Source of the DNA: Chloroflexota bacterium | GTDB taxonomy: Bacteria > Chloroflexota > Anaerolineae > Anaerolineales > DRMV01 | Direction: 5' to 3' | DNA: 64,000 bases | Assembly (NCBI GenBank): GCA_011322445.1 | Contig: DRMV01000036.1 | Location: 28,295-92,294 of the forward strand | In this document: positions 42,848 to 52,325 of the stretch, piece by piece | Layout of the letters: the number at the start of each line of letters is the position of its first letter | Numbering within the stretch: position 1 is the first letter of the stretch | Position numbers and translations under genes: made by a program | Notes under the pieces: generated by a model | Told to the model about the DNA's origin: nothing | The model's database searches: none | What the model saw: only the letters and a program-made list of their open reading frames with translations

Positions 42848-43229
42848 ATTTTTTCTTGCCGCGGGCTACGGCAATTTCTACTTTGGCCTTGCCGTCTTTC
42901 AAATACATCCGCAGCGGCACAATGGTCACGCCTTTCTGCCGGACTTTGTTCCACAAGCGCAGGATTTCTTGCTTGTGGAGCAGCAGTTTGCGCGGGCGGC
43001 GCGGGTCGTGGTTGAAGTGGCTTGCCGATTCGTAAGGCGCGATGTGCGCGTCGATCAACCAGGCTTCGAGGTTGTCGTCGATGCGCACGTACGCCTCTTT
43101 CAGGCTGACGCGCCCGGCGCGTACCGATTTGATTTCGCTGCCTCGGAGCACGATACCGGCCTCGAAGGTTTCGTCGATGAAGTAATCGTGCAGGGCTTTG
43201 CGGTTGGTGGAAACCACGCGGATGCTCAT
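42777..43229 (-). CDS. smpB: SsrA-binding protein SmpB
   Basis: Binds tmRNA and brings it to stalled ribosomes for trans-translation. 150 residues, the normal length. N-terminal NRKALHDYFIDETFEAGIVLRGSEIKSVRAGRVSLKEAYVRI, the central HFNHDPRRPRKLLLHKQEI and the basic C-terminal tail ARGKKKYDKRAEIARREMEREIQRELRRY are all typical. tmRNA itself is not in the window. It is followed by an overlapping unknown gene. Confidence 0.98.
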   Translation of the reverse strand: MSIRVVSTNRKALHDYFIDETFEAGIVLRGSEIKSVRAGRVSLKEAYVRIDDNLEAWLIDAHIAPYESASHFNHDPRRPRKLLLHKQEILRLWNKVRQKGVTIVPLRMYLKDGKAKVEIAVARGKKKYDKRAEIARREMEREIQRELRRY

Positions 43230-43292
43230 GGGGTTATTCTATCACGCGTTGGGGAAACGGACGTGCGAGAAGCGGCGGGGAGCCATGCGACG

Positions 43293-43322
43293 AAAAAACC
43301 GGCGCAGCCCTTGCGCCGGTTC
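43293..43322 (-). terminator. Intrinsic terminator after plsY
   Basis: Arms AACCGGCGCA and TGCGCCGGTT, followed on the minus strand by six T residues, about 30 bp past the plsY stop. Confidence 0.85.
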
Positions 43323-43350
43323 GTGGAGAGTATCAGAGAGCAAGAGAGGC

Positions 43351-44124
43351 TCAATGCGCCCCACCAGTGGGTGCGTGGCGGCGCGAGGTGGTAGGCGTTT
43401 GCGTGGCCTCATCGTGCTTTTCGCTCTTGGCGACTGGCGGTTGCGTGCGCCGTGCTTCGCGCCGTGCTTTGCGTTTCGCCAGCCATACCCGCAGCCCTAC
43501 CACGCGTTCTTCACCGGCCAGCAGGCGTTTGATGTTCGGCCGCAGGGAATACACCAGCAGTACCTCGGCCAGCAAGCCATAGGCCACGTAAACCCACGGC
43601 CCCAGCCCGTGCGCTGCCCGCCACGCAAACACCGCCGCCGCAATCAGCGGCATGCTCATCGTGGCGACGGAGGCGTAACCCACGCCCAGCAGGATGACTG
43701 CCCCCACCGGAATCTGGATCAGGGCGACCGGCCACCACAGGCCAATGGCGCCCCCCACGCTCGGAGCCCCCCCAGCCCCGCCTTTCAGCACAGGTTTGCC
43801 TTTTTCGTTGTGCTCGACCATGACCAGTGAATAATTGTGCCCCATGATCATCACCAGGGGGGCCGCGACGTGAACCCAGGCCAGCGTGGGGAAGATTTCC
43901 CGCGCCAGCCACACGGCGACCACCCCTTTGAGAATATCCATCGTAACTGTGGCAACCCCCACCCACACACCTGCGGCGCGCATCGCGTTGGTTGTGCCGG
44001 TGCGTCCGCTTTGGATTTGGCGCACATCGCGCCCGGTTTTCATTTTGACGAAGATGTAACCAAACGGGATGGCGCCGATGAAGTAAGCCACAGCCAGCAC
44101 CATCACAATTTTCAGCCAAAGCAT
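43351..44124 (-). CDS. plsY: Acyl-phosphate:glycerol-3-phosphate acyltransferase
   Basis: Membrane enzyme making lysophosphatidate, the first step of phospholipid synthesis. 257 residues. Motifs: IGAIPFGYIFVKMKTGRDVRQIQSGRTGTTNAMRAAG (motif 1 with SGRTGTTN), MIMGHNYSLVM (motif 2), and KGGAGGAPSVGG (motif 3). About five to seven helices. A basic/Thr-rich tail of about 50 residues at the C-terminus is longer than usual. The ATG follows GGAGGTTG. Monocistronic by its terminator. Confidence 0.94.
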   Translation of the reverse strand: MLWLKIVMVLAVAYFIGAIPFGYIFVKMKTGRDVRQIQSGRTGTTNAMRAAGVWVGVATVTMDILKGVVAVWLAREIFPTLAWVHVAAPLVMIMGHNYSLVMVEHNEKGKPVLKGGAGGAPSVGGAIGLWWPVALIQIPVGAVILLGVGYASVATMSMPLIAAAVFAWRAAHGLGPWVYVAYGLLAEVLLVYSLRPNIKRLLAGEERVVGLRVWLAKRKARREARRTQPPVAKSEKHDEATQTPTTSRRHAPTGGAH

Positions 44125-44189
44125 AGGGGCAACCTCCTGCCGTGAATTGTTTCGCGTTCATTCTAACACTTTTTGGGCCTTCGGGTTGC

Positions 44190-44576
44190 TCATGCGAGGC
44201 GCAGAGGCACTTCTTGCCCGCTTTTTTGCAGCAGGAAGGCCCGCACCAGCCAGGTTTCCCCTAACCGCGCCCAGATGAGGTAAGGGACGGCGTAGGTGGC
44301 TTCGCGGAGATCGGTTGCGGAGGGCAGAGGCGGCCCTTGGGGGTGGCTGTGATAGATGGCGAGCAGTTCCAGCCCAGCGGCTTCCATCGCGAAAAAGGCC
44401 TGCACCTGGGCGCGCGGGTCCATGCGATAGCGGGTAGGGCTGTGCAGTGCGTTGGGGATGGGGTAAACAGCGACGCTCACGCCGTCGCGTCCCGCGACCA
44501 GCCCACAGGCTTCCAGCGGCGCTTCGGCGGCCACATGGCGCCGCATGGCGAGGTAGTGAGTGTAGCGCAGCAACAT
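44190..44576 (-). CDS. JAMM/MPN domain metalloprotease
   Basis: 128 residues, essentially one JAB domain. PLEACGLVAG gives the conserved Glu. LAIYHSHPQGPPLPSATDLREA is the zinc motif H-x-H-P-x7-S-x2-D. Prokaryotic JAMM proteins cleave isopeptide or ubiquitin-like (ThiS/MoaD) C-termini or act in sulfur transfer; no ThiS/MoaD or cysteine synthase gene is adjacent. It starts 1 bp after the upstream membrane protein gene, so it belongs to that operon. Confidence 0.9.
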   Translation of the reverse strand: MLLRYTHYLAMRRHVAAEAPLEACGLVAGRDGVSVAVYPIPNALHSPTRYRMDPRAQVQAFFAMEAAGLELLAIYHSHPQGPPLPSATDLREATYAVPYLIWARLGETWLVRAFLLQKSGQEVPLRLA

Positions 44577-44577
44577 C

Positions 44578-45396
44578 TTACCATGCTAAAGGCAGCAGCA
44601 AGAGCAGCAGCGCCAAAACGGCCAGCGGCTCGACCACGGCTTGTGAAGGGGGTTCCTCTTCCAGCAGGTTGCCGACGTAAACCGTGGCGGCGTAGGTGGC
44701 TGCGGTGAGAATGAGGCTATAAGCCGCGGGCGGGATGGGCAGATAGTGGCACGCGGCTGCCAGTTGGGTGGCGATGGCAAGGATGAAGATGGCTTCCACC
44801 GGCCGCCAAAGGCCGTGAAGTTGCAGGTTGAAAGTCCGCAGAGCGACGGTGCCCGCGGCCAGCCCCAGCATGGGCGCGGTGAAGAACAGCCGCAGGCCCG
44901 AGGAACGCACCGCGACGGCCAGCAGGAAGAACAGCAGGAAGCCCAGGGCTGTCAGGCCGGTGGCGGCCAGCGGGTAACGCAGGTCTTCACCGTCGACGAC
45001 GATGTATTCGGCCAACATCACGAGAAACCACAGCGCGATGCCGCCAAAGAGGATGCCCCACCACGCGACCCCACCCGGCAGCCGCTGGAGCAGCACTTCC
45101 AGCACCCAGGCCGTCAGGGCTGGCAGCAACCAGTGTGGCAGGGTAGAGCGGCCAGCCAGCGCAGGATGGTCCCCTAAAATCCAGTCCACCCCCGCGATGG
45201 TGAGGGCCGCGATGAGCAAAGCCATCACCCCTGGCATCCCAATGCGCAGCGGCAAGACGACCCCCGGCAGCCGCAGCGTTATTTGCCATGCTGGCAGGTG
45301 CACGAAATGGCCGCTGAGCATGGCAATGGCCATAGCCGCGGTGGCAACGCTGAGTTTATCCCTATCGGGAAAGTGGGCAGGGGAAGTCATGGTCAT
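44578..45396 (-). CDS. Polytopic membrane protein of unknown function
   Basis: 272 residues with about eight membrane helices, starting after a short N-terminal tail MTMTSPAHFPDRDKLSVATAAMAIAMLSG. Acidic loops (EYIVVDGEDLRYPL; LLEEEPPSQ near the C-terminus) separate the helices. It may belong to the DUF5656 family, but that is recollection only. Two ATGs three codons apart are possible starts. It overlaps functionally with the JAMM gene, which begins 1 bp after the stop. Confidence 0.8.
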   Translation of the reverse strand: MTMTSPAHFPDRDKLSVATAAMAIAMLSGHFVHLPAWQITLRLPGVVLPLRIGMPGVMALLIAALTIAGVDWILGDHPALAGRSTLPHWLLPALTAWVLEVLLQRLPGGVAWWGILFGGIALWFLVMLAEYIVVDGEDLRYPLAATGLTALGFLLFFLLAVAVRSSGLRLFFTAPMLGLAAGTVALRTFNLQLHGLWRPVEAIFILAIATQLAAACHYLPIPPAAYSLILTAATYAATVYVGNLLEEEPPSQAVVEPLAVLALLLLLLPLAW

Positions 45397-45424
45397 GGTG
45401 GAGGATGTGGTGTCACCTCAAAAC

Positions 45425-45454
45425 TTGGCATCTGTGCGGGCGACATGGTATAAT
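45425..45454 (+). promoter_or_regulatory. Promoter of tRNA-Ser
   Basis: TTGGCA, an 18-bp spacer, then an extended TGG-TATAAT. The core catggtataatctgccc is identical to that at 16691-16707. The start is predicted 10-11 nt before the mature tRNA. Confidence 0.75.
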
Positions 45455-45471
45455 CTGCCCTCGCAAGGCAC

Positions 45472-45566
<95 letters not shown>

Positions 45567-45571
45567 GCAAA

Positions 45572-45593
45572 GCGCCCGACCGCGGTCGGGCGC
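45572..45593. terminator. Perfect 22-bp palindrome between convergent tRNA-Ser and beta-propeller gene
   Basis: GCGCCCGACCG meets its exact complement CGGTCGGGCGC with no loop. It could end transcription from both sides, though T-runs are short. Confidence 0.55.
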
Positions 45594-45600
45594 AAGCCGT

Positions 45601-46995
45601 TTAAGGCAGCCAGCGGGGCATGATGGCGTTGCTGACCAGCATCCGCTGCTCGCCGGTCTGGAGGTTGTAAAGCCAGATTTCCGGCGGGCGGGTGAAGTCG
45701 GTTTGGTCGGTGCTGGCATAGGCCAGTAAAGGCAGGGTGGGGTGCCATGCAAAGTCGAGGTGGTTTTTGTTGGGGGCATGGGTCACCTGATGGGCATAGC
45801 TGCCGTCAGGGTGCATCAGCCAGAGTTGGCGGCCGGGCGTCCAGTGAGCGGGGTCTAAAGCCTTGCGCCCAAAGGCCAGCCAGCGCCCATCGGGGGAAAA
45901 GGCTGGGGTGGCGTCTTCCAGATCGGGGTCGCGCGTCAGGTCGGTGCGGCTTTGCACGGGCGCGAAGCGGTAGAGCCAGAGGTGAGCGGCCAGGTAAGGC
46001 GCCTGAGAGGGGGCGTTGGGAGTGGCGTTGGGGCTGGAGGGCTTGATCAGCCGCATTTCAATGGCAACCAGGGCGCGGCCGTCGGGCGCCCAGGCCGCGC
46101 TTTCGCCGGTGTCGTTGGTCAGGAAGGCCACCGTCTTGCCGTCGGGCGGGGCGAGCACAAGGTAGCCTTTGCCGGTAGCGTCGTAGCAGGCCAGTTGCCC
46201 TTCTGGTGACCAGATGGGCGCCCGCGTGCTGTGGTCGGCGGGCAGCCAGGGCATTTCCTGATGGTCTTCCAGCCGAAGCACATGCACCCGCGGCGCGCCG
46301 CCCGGCCCGTCGCCGCGGGTGTAAGCCAGCCAGCGGCCATCGGGCGAGGGCGCGGGGCTGAGGCACTGGTCGGTGCCGCAGGCAATCACTTGCCTGACGG
46401 CGGCAGAAGCCGACGGCGCAGCGCGGTCGAGTACGAACAGGCTGACGCCCACGCCGTCGCGGGCGCTGAAATAAACAAAACGGCCGTCGGCAGAGGGGGC
46501 GAAATCCAACACGCCGCCGGTGTGCGTGAGTTGTTCCGGCGTGGCCTGTGCTTCGCCCACCGCGAGGGCGTAAATGTCGCCACCTTCCGGGGGGCTGACG
46601 TAAGCCAGCATGGTGGGCATGGTGTTGAACGTCCAGGTTTGCCCTTTCAGCAACGGCAGGCCGTTGGCGGCTTTCAGGCCGCTTTCTACCGTGACCGTGA
46701 CGGTTTCGCTGGGCGGCCAGGGCTGGGAAGGCGTGAACGTCGCGGTGCTGCCTTTCACGGCCCACTTGCCCGGCACATCGGGGGCAAAGTGGACGTGCGC
46801 GGCCACACTAACTTCCTGCACAGGGCGGGAGAAAGTCAGCCGCACCACCACCGCGCCGCTGGGCACCTGCTCGCCTTGGGCAGGGGAAACCGCCTCAAGC
46901 CGCGGCGCGGCCACCACCGCGGCAGCCAGCGCGACGATCACCGCCAGCGCCAAACCGATTCCAGCGAAAGTCAACCACCGGCGTTTCATCATCAC
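45601..46995 (-). CDS. Secreted/anchored protein with Ig-like domain and WD40-like (TolB-type) beta-propeller
   Basis: 464 residues. One N-terminal membrane helix or signal (WLTFAGIGLALAVIVALAAAVVA) has no lipobox. Next is a bacterial Ig-like domain (VSPAQGEQVPSGAVVVRLTFSRPVQEVSV to GQTWTFNT). A PD40/TolB-like propeller follows with repeats such as FAPSADGRFVYFSARDG, PAPSPDGRWLAYTRG, WAPDGRALVAIEM, FSPDGRWLAFGR and LPLLAYASTDQ. These are sensor or scaffold modules outside the membrane. Three ATGs in a row make the exact start ambiguous. Its start overlaps the YbaK stop by 4 nt. Confidence 0.85.
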   Translation of the reverse strand: MMMKRRWLTFAGIGLALAVIVALAAAVVAAPRLEAVSPAQGEQVPSGAVVVRLTFSRPVQEVSVAAHVHFAPDVPGKWAVKGSTATFTPSQPWPPSETVTVTVESGLKAANGLPLLKGQTWTFNTMPTMLAYVSPPEGGDIYALAVGEAQATPEQLTHTGGVLDFAPSADGRFVYFSARDGVGVSLFVLDRAAPSASAAVRQVIACGTDQCLSPAPSPDGRWLAYTRGDGPGGAPRVHVLRLEDHQEMPWLPADHSTRAPIWSPEGQLACYDATGKGYLVLAPPDGKTVAFLTNDTGESAAWAPDGRALVAIEMRLIKPSSPNATPNAPSQAPYLAAHLWLYRFAPVQSRTDLTRDPDLEDATPAFSPDGRWLAFGRKALDPAHWTPGRQLWLMHPDGSYAHQVTHAPNKNHLDFAWHPTLPLLAYASTDQTDFTRPPEIWLYNLQTGEQRMLVSNAIMPRWLP

Positions 46996-47480
46996 CCAGT
47001 GGGCGCATTTGGCTTGGCAAACGCGCCGATTTCCAGGTTCGGCAAGGCTCGCTTCAATGTCTCGGGGGTAAGCACCACAGCAGCCTTGCGCACGCCTATC
47101 CCCATTGAGAGTTCAGGCTGCTGGAAGATGCGTTCATCGGCCAAAATGCGGATGGGTTTGGGCAGCCCTAAGGGGGAAACCGTGCCGATGGGGTAGCCGG
47201 TCACTTCCTGCACCTCTTCGGGGCTGGCCATGCTGATGCGTCGCTGGCCGAGATAGCGCCGCAGGGTCGGCCAGTGGGCGCGATAGCCGCCGGGCACCAG
47301 CACCATCACGAATTCGCCGCTTTCCAGCCGGAAGAGCAGGCTGCGGACGACCTGCTCCGGCTTCTGGCCGCGCAGGGCGGCGGCTTCCTCGGCGCTCTTC
47401 GGGTGATGGTCGTGGGTGACCACCCGATAGGGCAGGCCGAGGGCGTCTAAATGAGAGGTGACGGGGGTTTGAGGAGGCAT
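46992..47480 (-). CDS. YbaK/EbsC-type aminoacyl-tRNA deacylase
   Basis: 162 residues. The YbaK fold: LDALGLPYRVVTHDHHPKSAEEAAALRGQKPEQVVRSLLFRLESGEFVMVLVPG, then ISMASPEEVQEVTGYPIGTVSPLGLPKPIRILADERI and ELSMGIGVRKAAVVLTPETL. Such proteins hydrolyse mischarged tRNAs (Cys-tRNA-Pro, Ala-tRNA-Pro and similar). The start and neighbouring genes suggest co-transcription with the propeller gene (4-nt overlap). Confidence 0.92.
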   Translation of the reverse strand: MPPQTPVTSHLDALGLPYRVVTHDHHPKSAEEAAALRGQKPEQVVRSLLFRLESGEFVMVLVPGGYRAHWPTLRRYLGQRRISMASPEEVQEVTGYPIGTVSPLGLPKPIRILADERIFQQPELSMGIGVRKAAVVLTPETLKRALPNLEIGAFAKPNAPTG

Positions 47481-47530
47481 AAGATTAGCGATTTAGGGAA
47501 GTTGCAGGGGGCAGGGTGCATCTTGCATCA

Positions 47531-48430
47531 TCACATCGGCTCTTTGAAATCATAGATACCGTCGCGAATCGCCCAGCGTGCGCCGCAGTGGGGGCAGGCC
47601 AAAACGTCGGGGTGGCTTTCCAGCGGTGCGTGGCCGCACGCGGGGCAGCGGAAGAATGCCCCTTCGGGCGCGGTTTCCGGTTGGCCCTGGGCGCGGGCGC
47701 GCACGAACACGCTGGGCGTCAACTGCCACCAGCGGCCGGTGGGCTGGGCAAGGGCGTCCAGGGCCACCAGCACGCGGGTGGGCACCAGGCGCTTCAGCAG
47801 GCCGATGCGGAAGTGGGAGACGGTGCGGATGTCTTCCACCGTGAAGCCTGCTTCGGCCAGCCATGCCTGCACCTGCCGCGGGTGGAAGTCGTAGTTCAGC
47901 GGGGCGAATTCCACCGGCTCGGGGGTGAAAGGGCTCCACGCCTGGCGGCGCAGCAGCCACCGCAGGATGGCCTTCAGGTTGCGCTTGCTGGCAAATTCCA
48001 GGATGAAGATGCCCTCAGGCCGCATCACGCGGCGGGTTTCCTGCAGCACGGCCAGCGGTTCGGCCATGTGGTGCAGCACGCGAATCATGGTGGCGCCGTC
48101 GAACAGGCCGTCCACGAAAGGCATGGTGTAGGCGTCGGCGGCGACGTAGATGTAGCGATCGCTGCGGCCCAGGCGTTCCTGCGCCTGCCGCAGTTGGGTG
48201 CGGGAATAGTCGAGCAGCACCACCCGCCGGTAGCCGTGGTAGCGCGGGGTGTTGCGGCCTGCGCCCGCGCCGATTTCCAACAGCAATTCGCCGCCTTCTG
48301 GGGGCAGCAGATGGCGCAGGGCCACGGCTTCCGCCCCGTCCTCATAGGCGCGGCCGCCCTGTTCCCAAAACCGTTGCTGGTAATCGGAGCCTTCGTAGTC
48401 GCACACCGGCGGGCGGTCGTGAGTGGTCAC
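47531..48430 (-). CDS. SAM-dependent methyltransferase with C-terminal zinc ribbon
   Basis: 299 residues. The class I domain has LLLEIGAGAGRNTPRYHGYRRVVLLDYS (motif I), ADAYTMPFVDGLFDGATMIRVLHHM and RRVMRPEGIFILEFA. The C-terminus has a CxxC...CxxC ribbon, FRCPACGHAPLESHPDVLACPHCGARWAIRDG, like Trm112-type domains. The start is GTG. It lies 1 bp downstream of the UDP-glucose dehydrogenase stop, hinting at a role in polysaccharide or lipid modification; the substrate is unknown. Confidence 0.9.
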   Translation of the reverse strand: MTTHDRPPVCDYEGSDYQQRFWEQGGRAYEDGAEAVALRHLLPPEGGELLLEIGAGAGRNTPRYHGYRRVVLLDYSRTQLRQAQERLGRSDRYIYVAADAYTMPFVDGLFDGATMIRVLHHMAEPLAVLQETRRVMRPEGIFILEFASKRNLKAILRWLLRRQAWSPFTPEPVEFAPLNYDFHPRQVQAWLAEAGFTVEDIRTVSHFRIGLLKRLVPTRVLVALDALAQPTGRWWQLTPSVFVRARAQGQPETAPEGAFFRCPACGHAPLESHPDVLACPHCGARWAIRDGIYDFKEPM

Positions 48431-48431
48431 G

Positions 48432-49763
48432 CTACGCTTCCTCCTCGGCGAGTTGCGGGCACGCGTAGCCGCGCCCCACGCCGTGATAGCGGAAGCCCAT
48501 CTGGCACATCTTTTCGGGGTCGTAGATGTTGCGCCCGTCGAAAATCACAGGCTCGCGCATCAGGCCGTGAATGCGTTTCAAATCCAGTTGCTTGAACTCG
48601 TTCCAGTCGGTTACCACGATGAGCGCGTCGCTGTCTTCGGCCAGGGCGTAGGGGCCGGCGCACATGGTGACGTTGGGCATAATGGCCTTGGCGTTTTCCA
48701 TGGCGATGGGGTCGTAAGCCCGCACGGTTGCACCGGCTTCCTGGAAGCCGCGGGCGATGTCGATGGCGGGCGATTCGCGCATATCGTCGGTGTTGGGCTT
48801 GAAAGCCAGGCCGAGCAAGCCCACGGTTTTGCCTTCCAGTTCGCCGCCGAGCATTTCCTTGACGCGCTCTATCACCATTTGACGGCGGTCGGCGTTGATG
48901 TCCATCACCGCGTGGAGCAGTTGCGGGTGGCGTCCCTTTTCTTCGGCCATGTGGGCCAGGGCCTTGACGTCCTTGGGGAAGCAGGAGCCGCCGTAGCCCA
49001 GCCCGGCCTTGAGGAAGAGCGGCCCGATGCGGGGGTCGTAGCCCATCCCCACGGCCACTTCTTCCACATCCGCGCCCAGCGCCTCGCAGATGTTGGCGAT
49101 TTCGTTGATGAACGAAATTTTGGTGGCGAGGAAGGCGTTGGAGGCGTATTTGATCATTTCGGCAGTGCGCAGGTCGGTGACGATGATGGGGGCGCGCAGC
49201 GGCAGGTGGAGTTGGGCTACCTTTTCGGCGGCGTCTTTGTCGGTGGAGCCGAGCACCACCCGGTGCGGGTTCATGAAATCGGCAATGGCCGAGCCTTCCC
49301 GCAGGAATTCGGGGCAGGAAACCACAGAAAACGGCACGGGTTCCGGTTGGTGTTCGCGGATGATGTTCGCCACCCAGTCGCCTGTGCCCACCGGCACGGT
49401 GGATTTGTTGATCACGATGAGCGGTTCCTGCATGGTCTTGGCGATGGATTTGGCCGCGGCTTCCACGTAGCGCAGGTCGGCCTCGCCGTCTACGCCTTCG
49501 GGGGTGCCCACCGCGATGAAGGCAAACTCGGTGCCGTCCAGCGCTTCGCGGTAGGACGTGGTGAACGCCAGCCGTCCGGCGTGCACATTGCGGCGCACCA
49601 GTTCTTCCAACCCGGGCTCGTAAATGGGCATTTCGCCGCGCTTCAGGCGGGCGATGCGTTCCTCGTCGATGTCCAGGGCAATCACTTTGTTGCCCAAATC
49701 GGCAAAGCAGGCAGCGGTGACCAGGCCGACGTAGCCCACGCCGACCACAGCGATTTGTTTCAT
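48432..49763 (-). CDS. ugd: UDP-glucose/GDP-mannose dehydrogenase family, probably UDP-glucose 6-dehydrogenase
   Basis: NAD-dependent four-electron oxidation of UDP-glucose to UDP-glucuronate for extracellular polysaccharide. 443 residues. [24 protein letters not shown] is the NAD fold (GxGYVG). STVPVGTGD follows, then the catalytic segment [14 protein letters not shown] with Cys near residue 257. [22 protein letters not shown] is the C-terminal domain signature. [14 protein letters not shown] and [21 protein letters not shown] are also typical. First gene of the minus-strand run, followed by the methyltransferase. Confidence 0.95.
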   Translation of the reverse strand: MKQIAVVGVGYVGLVTAACFADLGNKVIALDIDEERIARLKRGEMPIYEPGLEELVRRNVHAGRLAFTTSYREALDGTEFAFIAVGTPEGVDGEADLRYVEAAAKSIAKTMQEPLIVINKSTVPVGTGDWVANIIREHQPEPVPFSVVSCPEFLREGSAIADFMNPHRVVLGSTDKDAAEKVAQLHLPLRAPIIVTDLRTAEMIKYASNAFLATKISFINEIANICEALGADVEEVAVGMGYDPRIGPLFLKAGLGYGGSCFPKDVKALAHMAEEKGRHPQLLHAVMDINADRRQMVIERVKEMLGGELEGKTVGLLGLAFKPNTDDMRESPAIDIARGFQEAGATVRAYDPIAMENAKAIMPNVTMCAGPYALAEDSDALIVVTDWNEFKQLDLKRIHGLMREPVIFDGRNIYDPEKMCQMGFRYHGVGRGYACPQLAEEEA

Positions 49764-50000
49764 AGGGAGACCTCCCAGAGCATTTTTTGCGGGCTAATGA
49801 TACCATAGGCCTCGCGGGCGAGCGCATCGTTTGAAAAGAAAGAGGGTTATCTCTCAATGTAGTGACTAATGTAACTTCCGTCGGTTGCCAGAGCGCGGCA
49901 TAATATACTTGCTGTTGTTGTTTTTACCTCTGTTTGTATGCCGCGTTCCAGAAAATATCCCCCCATCCATCATCCTTCGTGACGAAAGGAGAAGTTTCCC

Positions 50001-52265
50001 ATGAGCAAAGCACCGATTACCCGTGAAGAAGCCCTGGAATACCATCGGTTACACGGTAAACCGGGCAAAATCTCCATTTTGCCGACCAAGCCGCTGGAAA
50101 CCCAACGGGACCTCTCGTTGGCTTACACGCCAGGCGTGGCCGTTCCGGTGCTGGAAATTGAAAAAGACCCTGAACTGGCCTACGAATACACCTCCAAAGG
50201 CAATCTGGTGGCGGTGATTTCCAACGGTACGGCCATTCTCGGCCTCGGCGATCGTGGCGCCCTTGCTTCCAAACCCGTAATGGAAGGCAAGGGCGTGTTG
50301 TTTAAGCGCTTTGCCGATATTGATGTGTTCGATATTGAGGTCGACACCCACGACCCCGATGAACTCATCAAGGTGGCAGCAGCCATTGCGCCCACTTTCG
50401 GCGGCATCAACCTGGAAGACATCAAGGCGCCGGAATGCTTTTACGTGGAAGACAAACTGAAAGAAATGCTCGACATCCCGGTCTTCCACGATGACCAACA
50501 CGGCACAGCAATCATTTCTGCGGCCGGGCTGCTCAACGCGCTGGAACTCACCGGCAAGAAGATCGATGAGATCAAGATCGTGGTCTCAGGCGCTGGTGCT
50601 TCGGCCATGGCGTGCGCTAAACTGGCCATCAAACTGGGCGCGAAGAAAGAAAACATCATCATGTGCGACAGCCGCGGGGTGCTTTACAAGGGCCGCACCG
50701 AGCGGATGAACCCCTACAAAGAGGAATTTGCCGTCGAGACCGACGCCCGCACGCTGGATGACGCGATCGAAGGGGCGGATGTGTTCTATGGCCTCTCGGT
50801 GGCCGACATTTTGACGCCCGAGATGGTGAAGAAGATGGCGCCCAACCCCATCATCTTCGCGATGGCCAACCCCGACCCCGAAATCAAGTATGAATTGGCG
50901 AAGGAAGCCCGTCCCGATGCGATTGTTGCCACGGGCCGCTCCGACTACCCCAACCAGATCAACAATGTGCTGGGCTTCCCCTTCATCTTCCGCGGCGCGT
51001 TGGATGTGCGTGCCCGGGCGATCAACGACGAAATGAAGATCGCCGCGGCCAAGGCGTTGGCGGCGTTGGCGAAGGAAGACGTGCCCGACAGCGTGCTGCG
51101 TGCCTATGGCCTGGAAAGCCTGAAGTTTGGCCCCGACTACATCATTCCCAAGCCTTTCGACCCGCGCGTGCTGCTGTGGGAAGCCCCCGCGGTGGCGCAG
51201 GCGGCCATGGAAACCGGCGTGGCCCGCAAGCACATTGACATTGAGGAATACAAAGAACAACTCGCGCTGCGGCAGGGCAAAGGCGCTCAGGTACGCCACT
51301 TCATCATGAACAAAGCCAAGGCGGCCAAGAGCAAGAAGCGCGTGGTGTTTGCTGAGGGCGAGGAAGACAAGATCTTGCGCGCGGCGATGCAACTCATCGA
51401 CGAAAACATTGCCGAGCCGATTCTCATCGGCGACCCCGAGGTGATTGCCGAAAAAGCCAGGCGCATGGAACTGAAACATCAGCCCAAGGTGGTGGGCCCG
51501 CAGAACTTCGACCGCCGCGACGAATATGCGCACGCTTACTACGAACTGCGCCAGCGCAAGGGCGTGACCCTTTCCCAGGCCTACAAGCACATCAGCGACC
51601 CGAATATCCTTGGCCCGATGATGGTCAAGATGGGCGATGCCGATGCCTTTGTTTCTGGCCTGACTTACGAATACCCCGAGGTGATCCGCCCGGCGCTGCA
51701 AATTCACCACACGGCCGCGGGCGTTTCCAAGGCCGCGGGCGTGTACATCATGGTGGTGGACGGCCGGGTGTATCTCTTCACCGACGCGACCGTCAACATT
51801 GACCCCACAGCGGAAGACCTGGCCGAAATTGCCATTCTGGCCGCCGACTTTGCCCGCCAGTTGGAAATCGAGCCGCGCGTGGCCATGCTTTCCTTCTCCA
51901 ACTTCGGCAGCACGCCGCACCCTGAAAGCGAAAAGGTGCGCAAGGCCGTGGAAATCGTGCGTGAGAAGCGCCCTGACCTGGTCATCGACGGCGAAATGCA
52001 GGCTGACACCGCAGTGGTGACTGAAATCGTCGAGAAACGTTACCCCTTCAGCCGGGTGAAAGATGCCAACGTGCTGGTCTTCCCCTCGTTGGAAGCCGCC
52101 AACATTGCCTACAAACTGCTGGCGCGTTTGGGCAAGGCGCAGGCCATTGGGCCTATCCTGTTGGGAATGGGCGCACCGGTGCATGTCCTTCAGACCGGCG
52201 ACGAAGTGAAAGACATTGTGAACGTGGCCGCTGTGGCCGTAATGGACGCCAACAGCCGCGGCTGA
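50001..52265 (+). CDS. maeB: NADP-type malic enzyme fused to a phosphotransacetylase-like domain
   Basis: Decarboxylates malate to pyruvate with reduction of NAD(P)+. 754 residues. The malic-enzyme half (about 1-425) has [75 protein letters not shown] (metal-binding Asp pair), [17 protein letters not shown] and [10 protein letters not shown]. The C-terminal half (about 430-754) is phosphotransacetylase-like ([84 protein letters not shown]). In MaeB it is thought to be regulatory. GAAAGGAGAAG lies before the ATG. A bidirectional terminator follows. Confidence 0.95.
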   Translation: MSKAPITREEALEYHRLHGKPGKISILPTKPLETQRDLSLAYTPGVAVPVLEIEKDPELAYEYTSKGNLVAVISNGTAILGLGDRGALASKPVMEGKGVLFKRFADIDVFDIEVDTHDPDELIKVAAAIAPTFGGINLEDIKAPECFYVEDKLKEMLDIPVFHDDQHGTAIISAAGLLNALELTGKKIDEIKIVVSGAGASAMACAKLAIKLGAKKENIIMCDSRGVLYKGRTERMNPYKEEFAVETDARTLDDAIEGADVFYGLSVADILTPEMVKKMAPNPIIFAMANPDPEIKYELAKEARPDAIVATGRSDYPNQINNVLGFPFIFRGALDVRARAINDEMKIAAAKALAALAKEDVPDSVLRAYGLESLKFGPDYIIPKPFDPRVLLWEAPAVAQAAMETGVARKHIDIEEYKEQLALRQGKGAQVRHFIMNKAKAAKSKKRVVFAEGEEDKILRAAMQLIDENIAEPILIGDPEVIAEKARRMELKHQPKVVGPQNFDRRDEYAHAYYELRQRKGVTLSQAYKHISDPNILGPMMVKMGDADAFVSGLTYEYPEVIRPALQIHHTAAGVSKAAGVYIMVVDGRVYLFTDATVNIDPTAEDLAEIAILAADFARQLEIEPRVAMLSFSNFGSTPHPESEKVRKAVEIVREKRPDLVIDGEMQADTAVVTEIVEKRYPFSRVKDANVLVFPSLEAANIAYKLLARLGKAQAIGPILLGMGAPVHVLQTGDEVKDIVNVAAVAVMDANSRG

Positions 52266-52287
52266 TTTTCCCCGTTTTGTGGTGATG

Positions 52288-52325
52288 AAAACCTGACAGG
52301 CCCGCGAAGGCCTGTCAGGTTTTTT
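52288..52325. terminator. Bidirectional intrinsic terminator between maeB and a convergent gene
   Basis: AAAACCTGACAGGC and GCCTGTCAGGTTTTTT form 13-14 bp of perfect stem. T-runs occur on both strands. It overlaps the stop codon of the minus-strand phosphodiesterase gene. Confidence 0.92.
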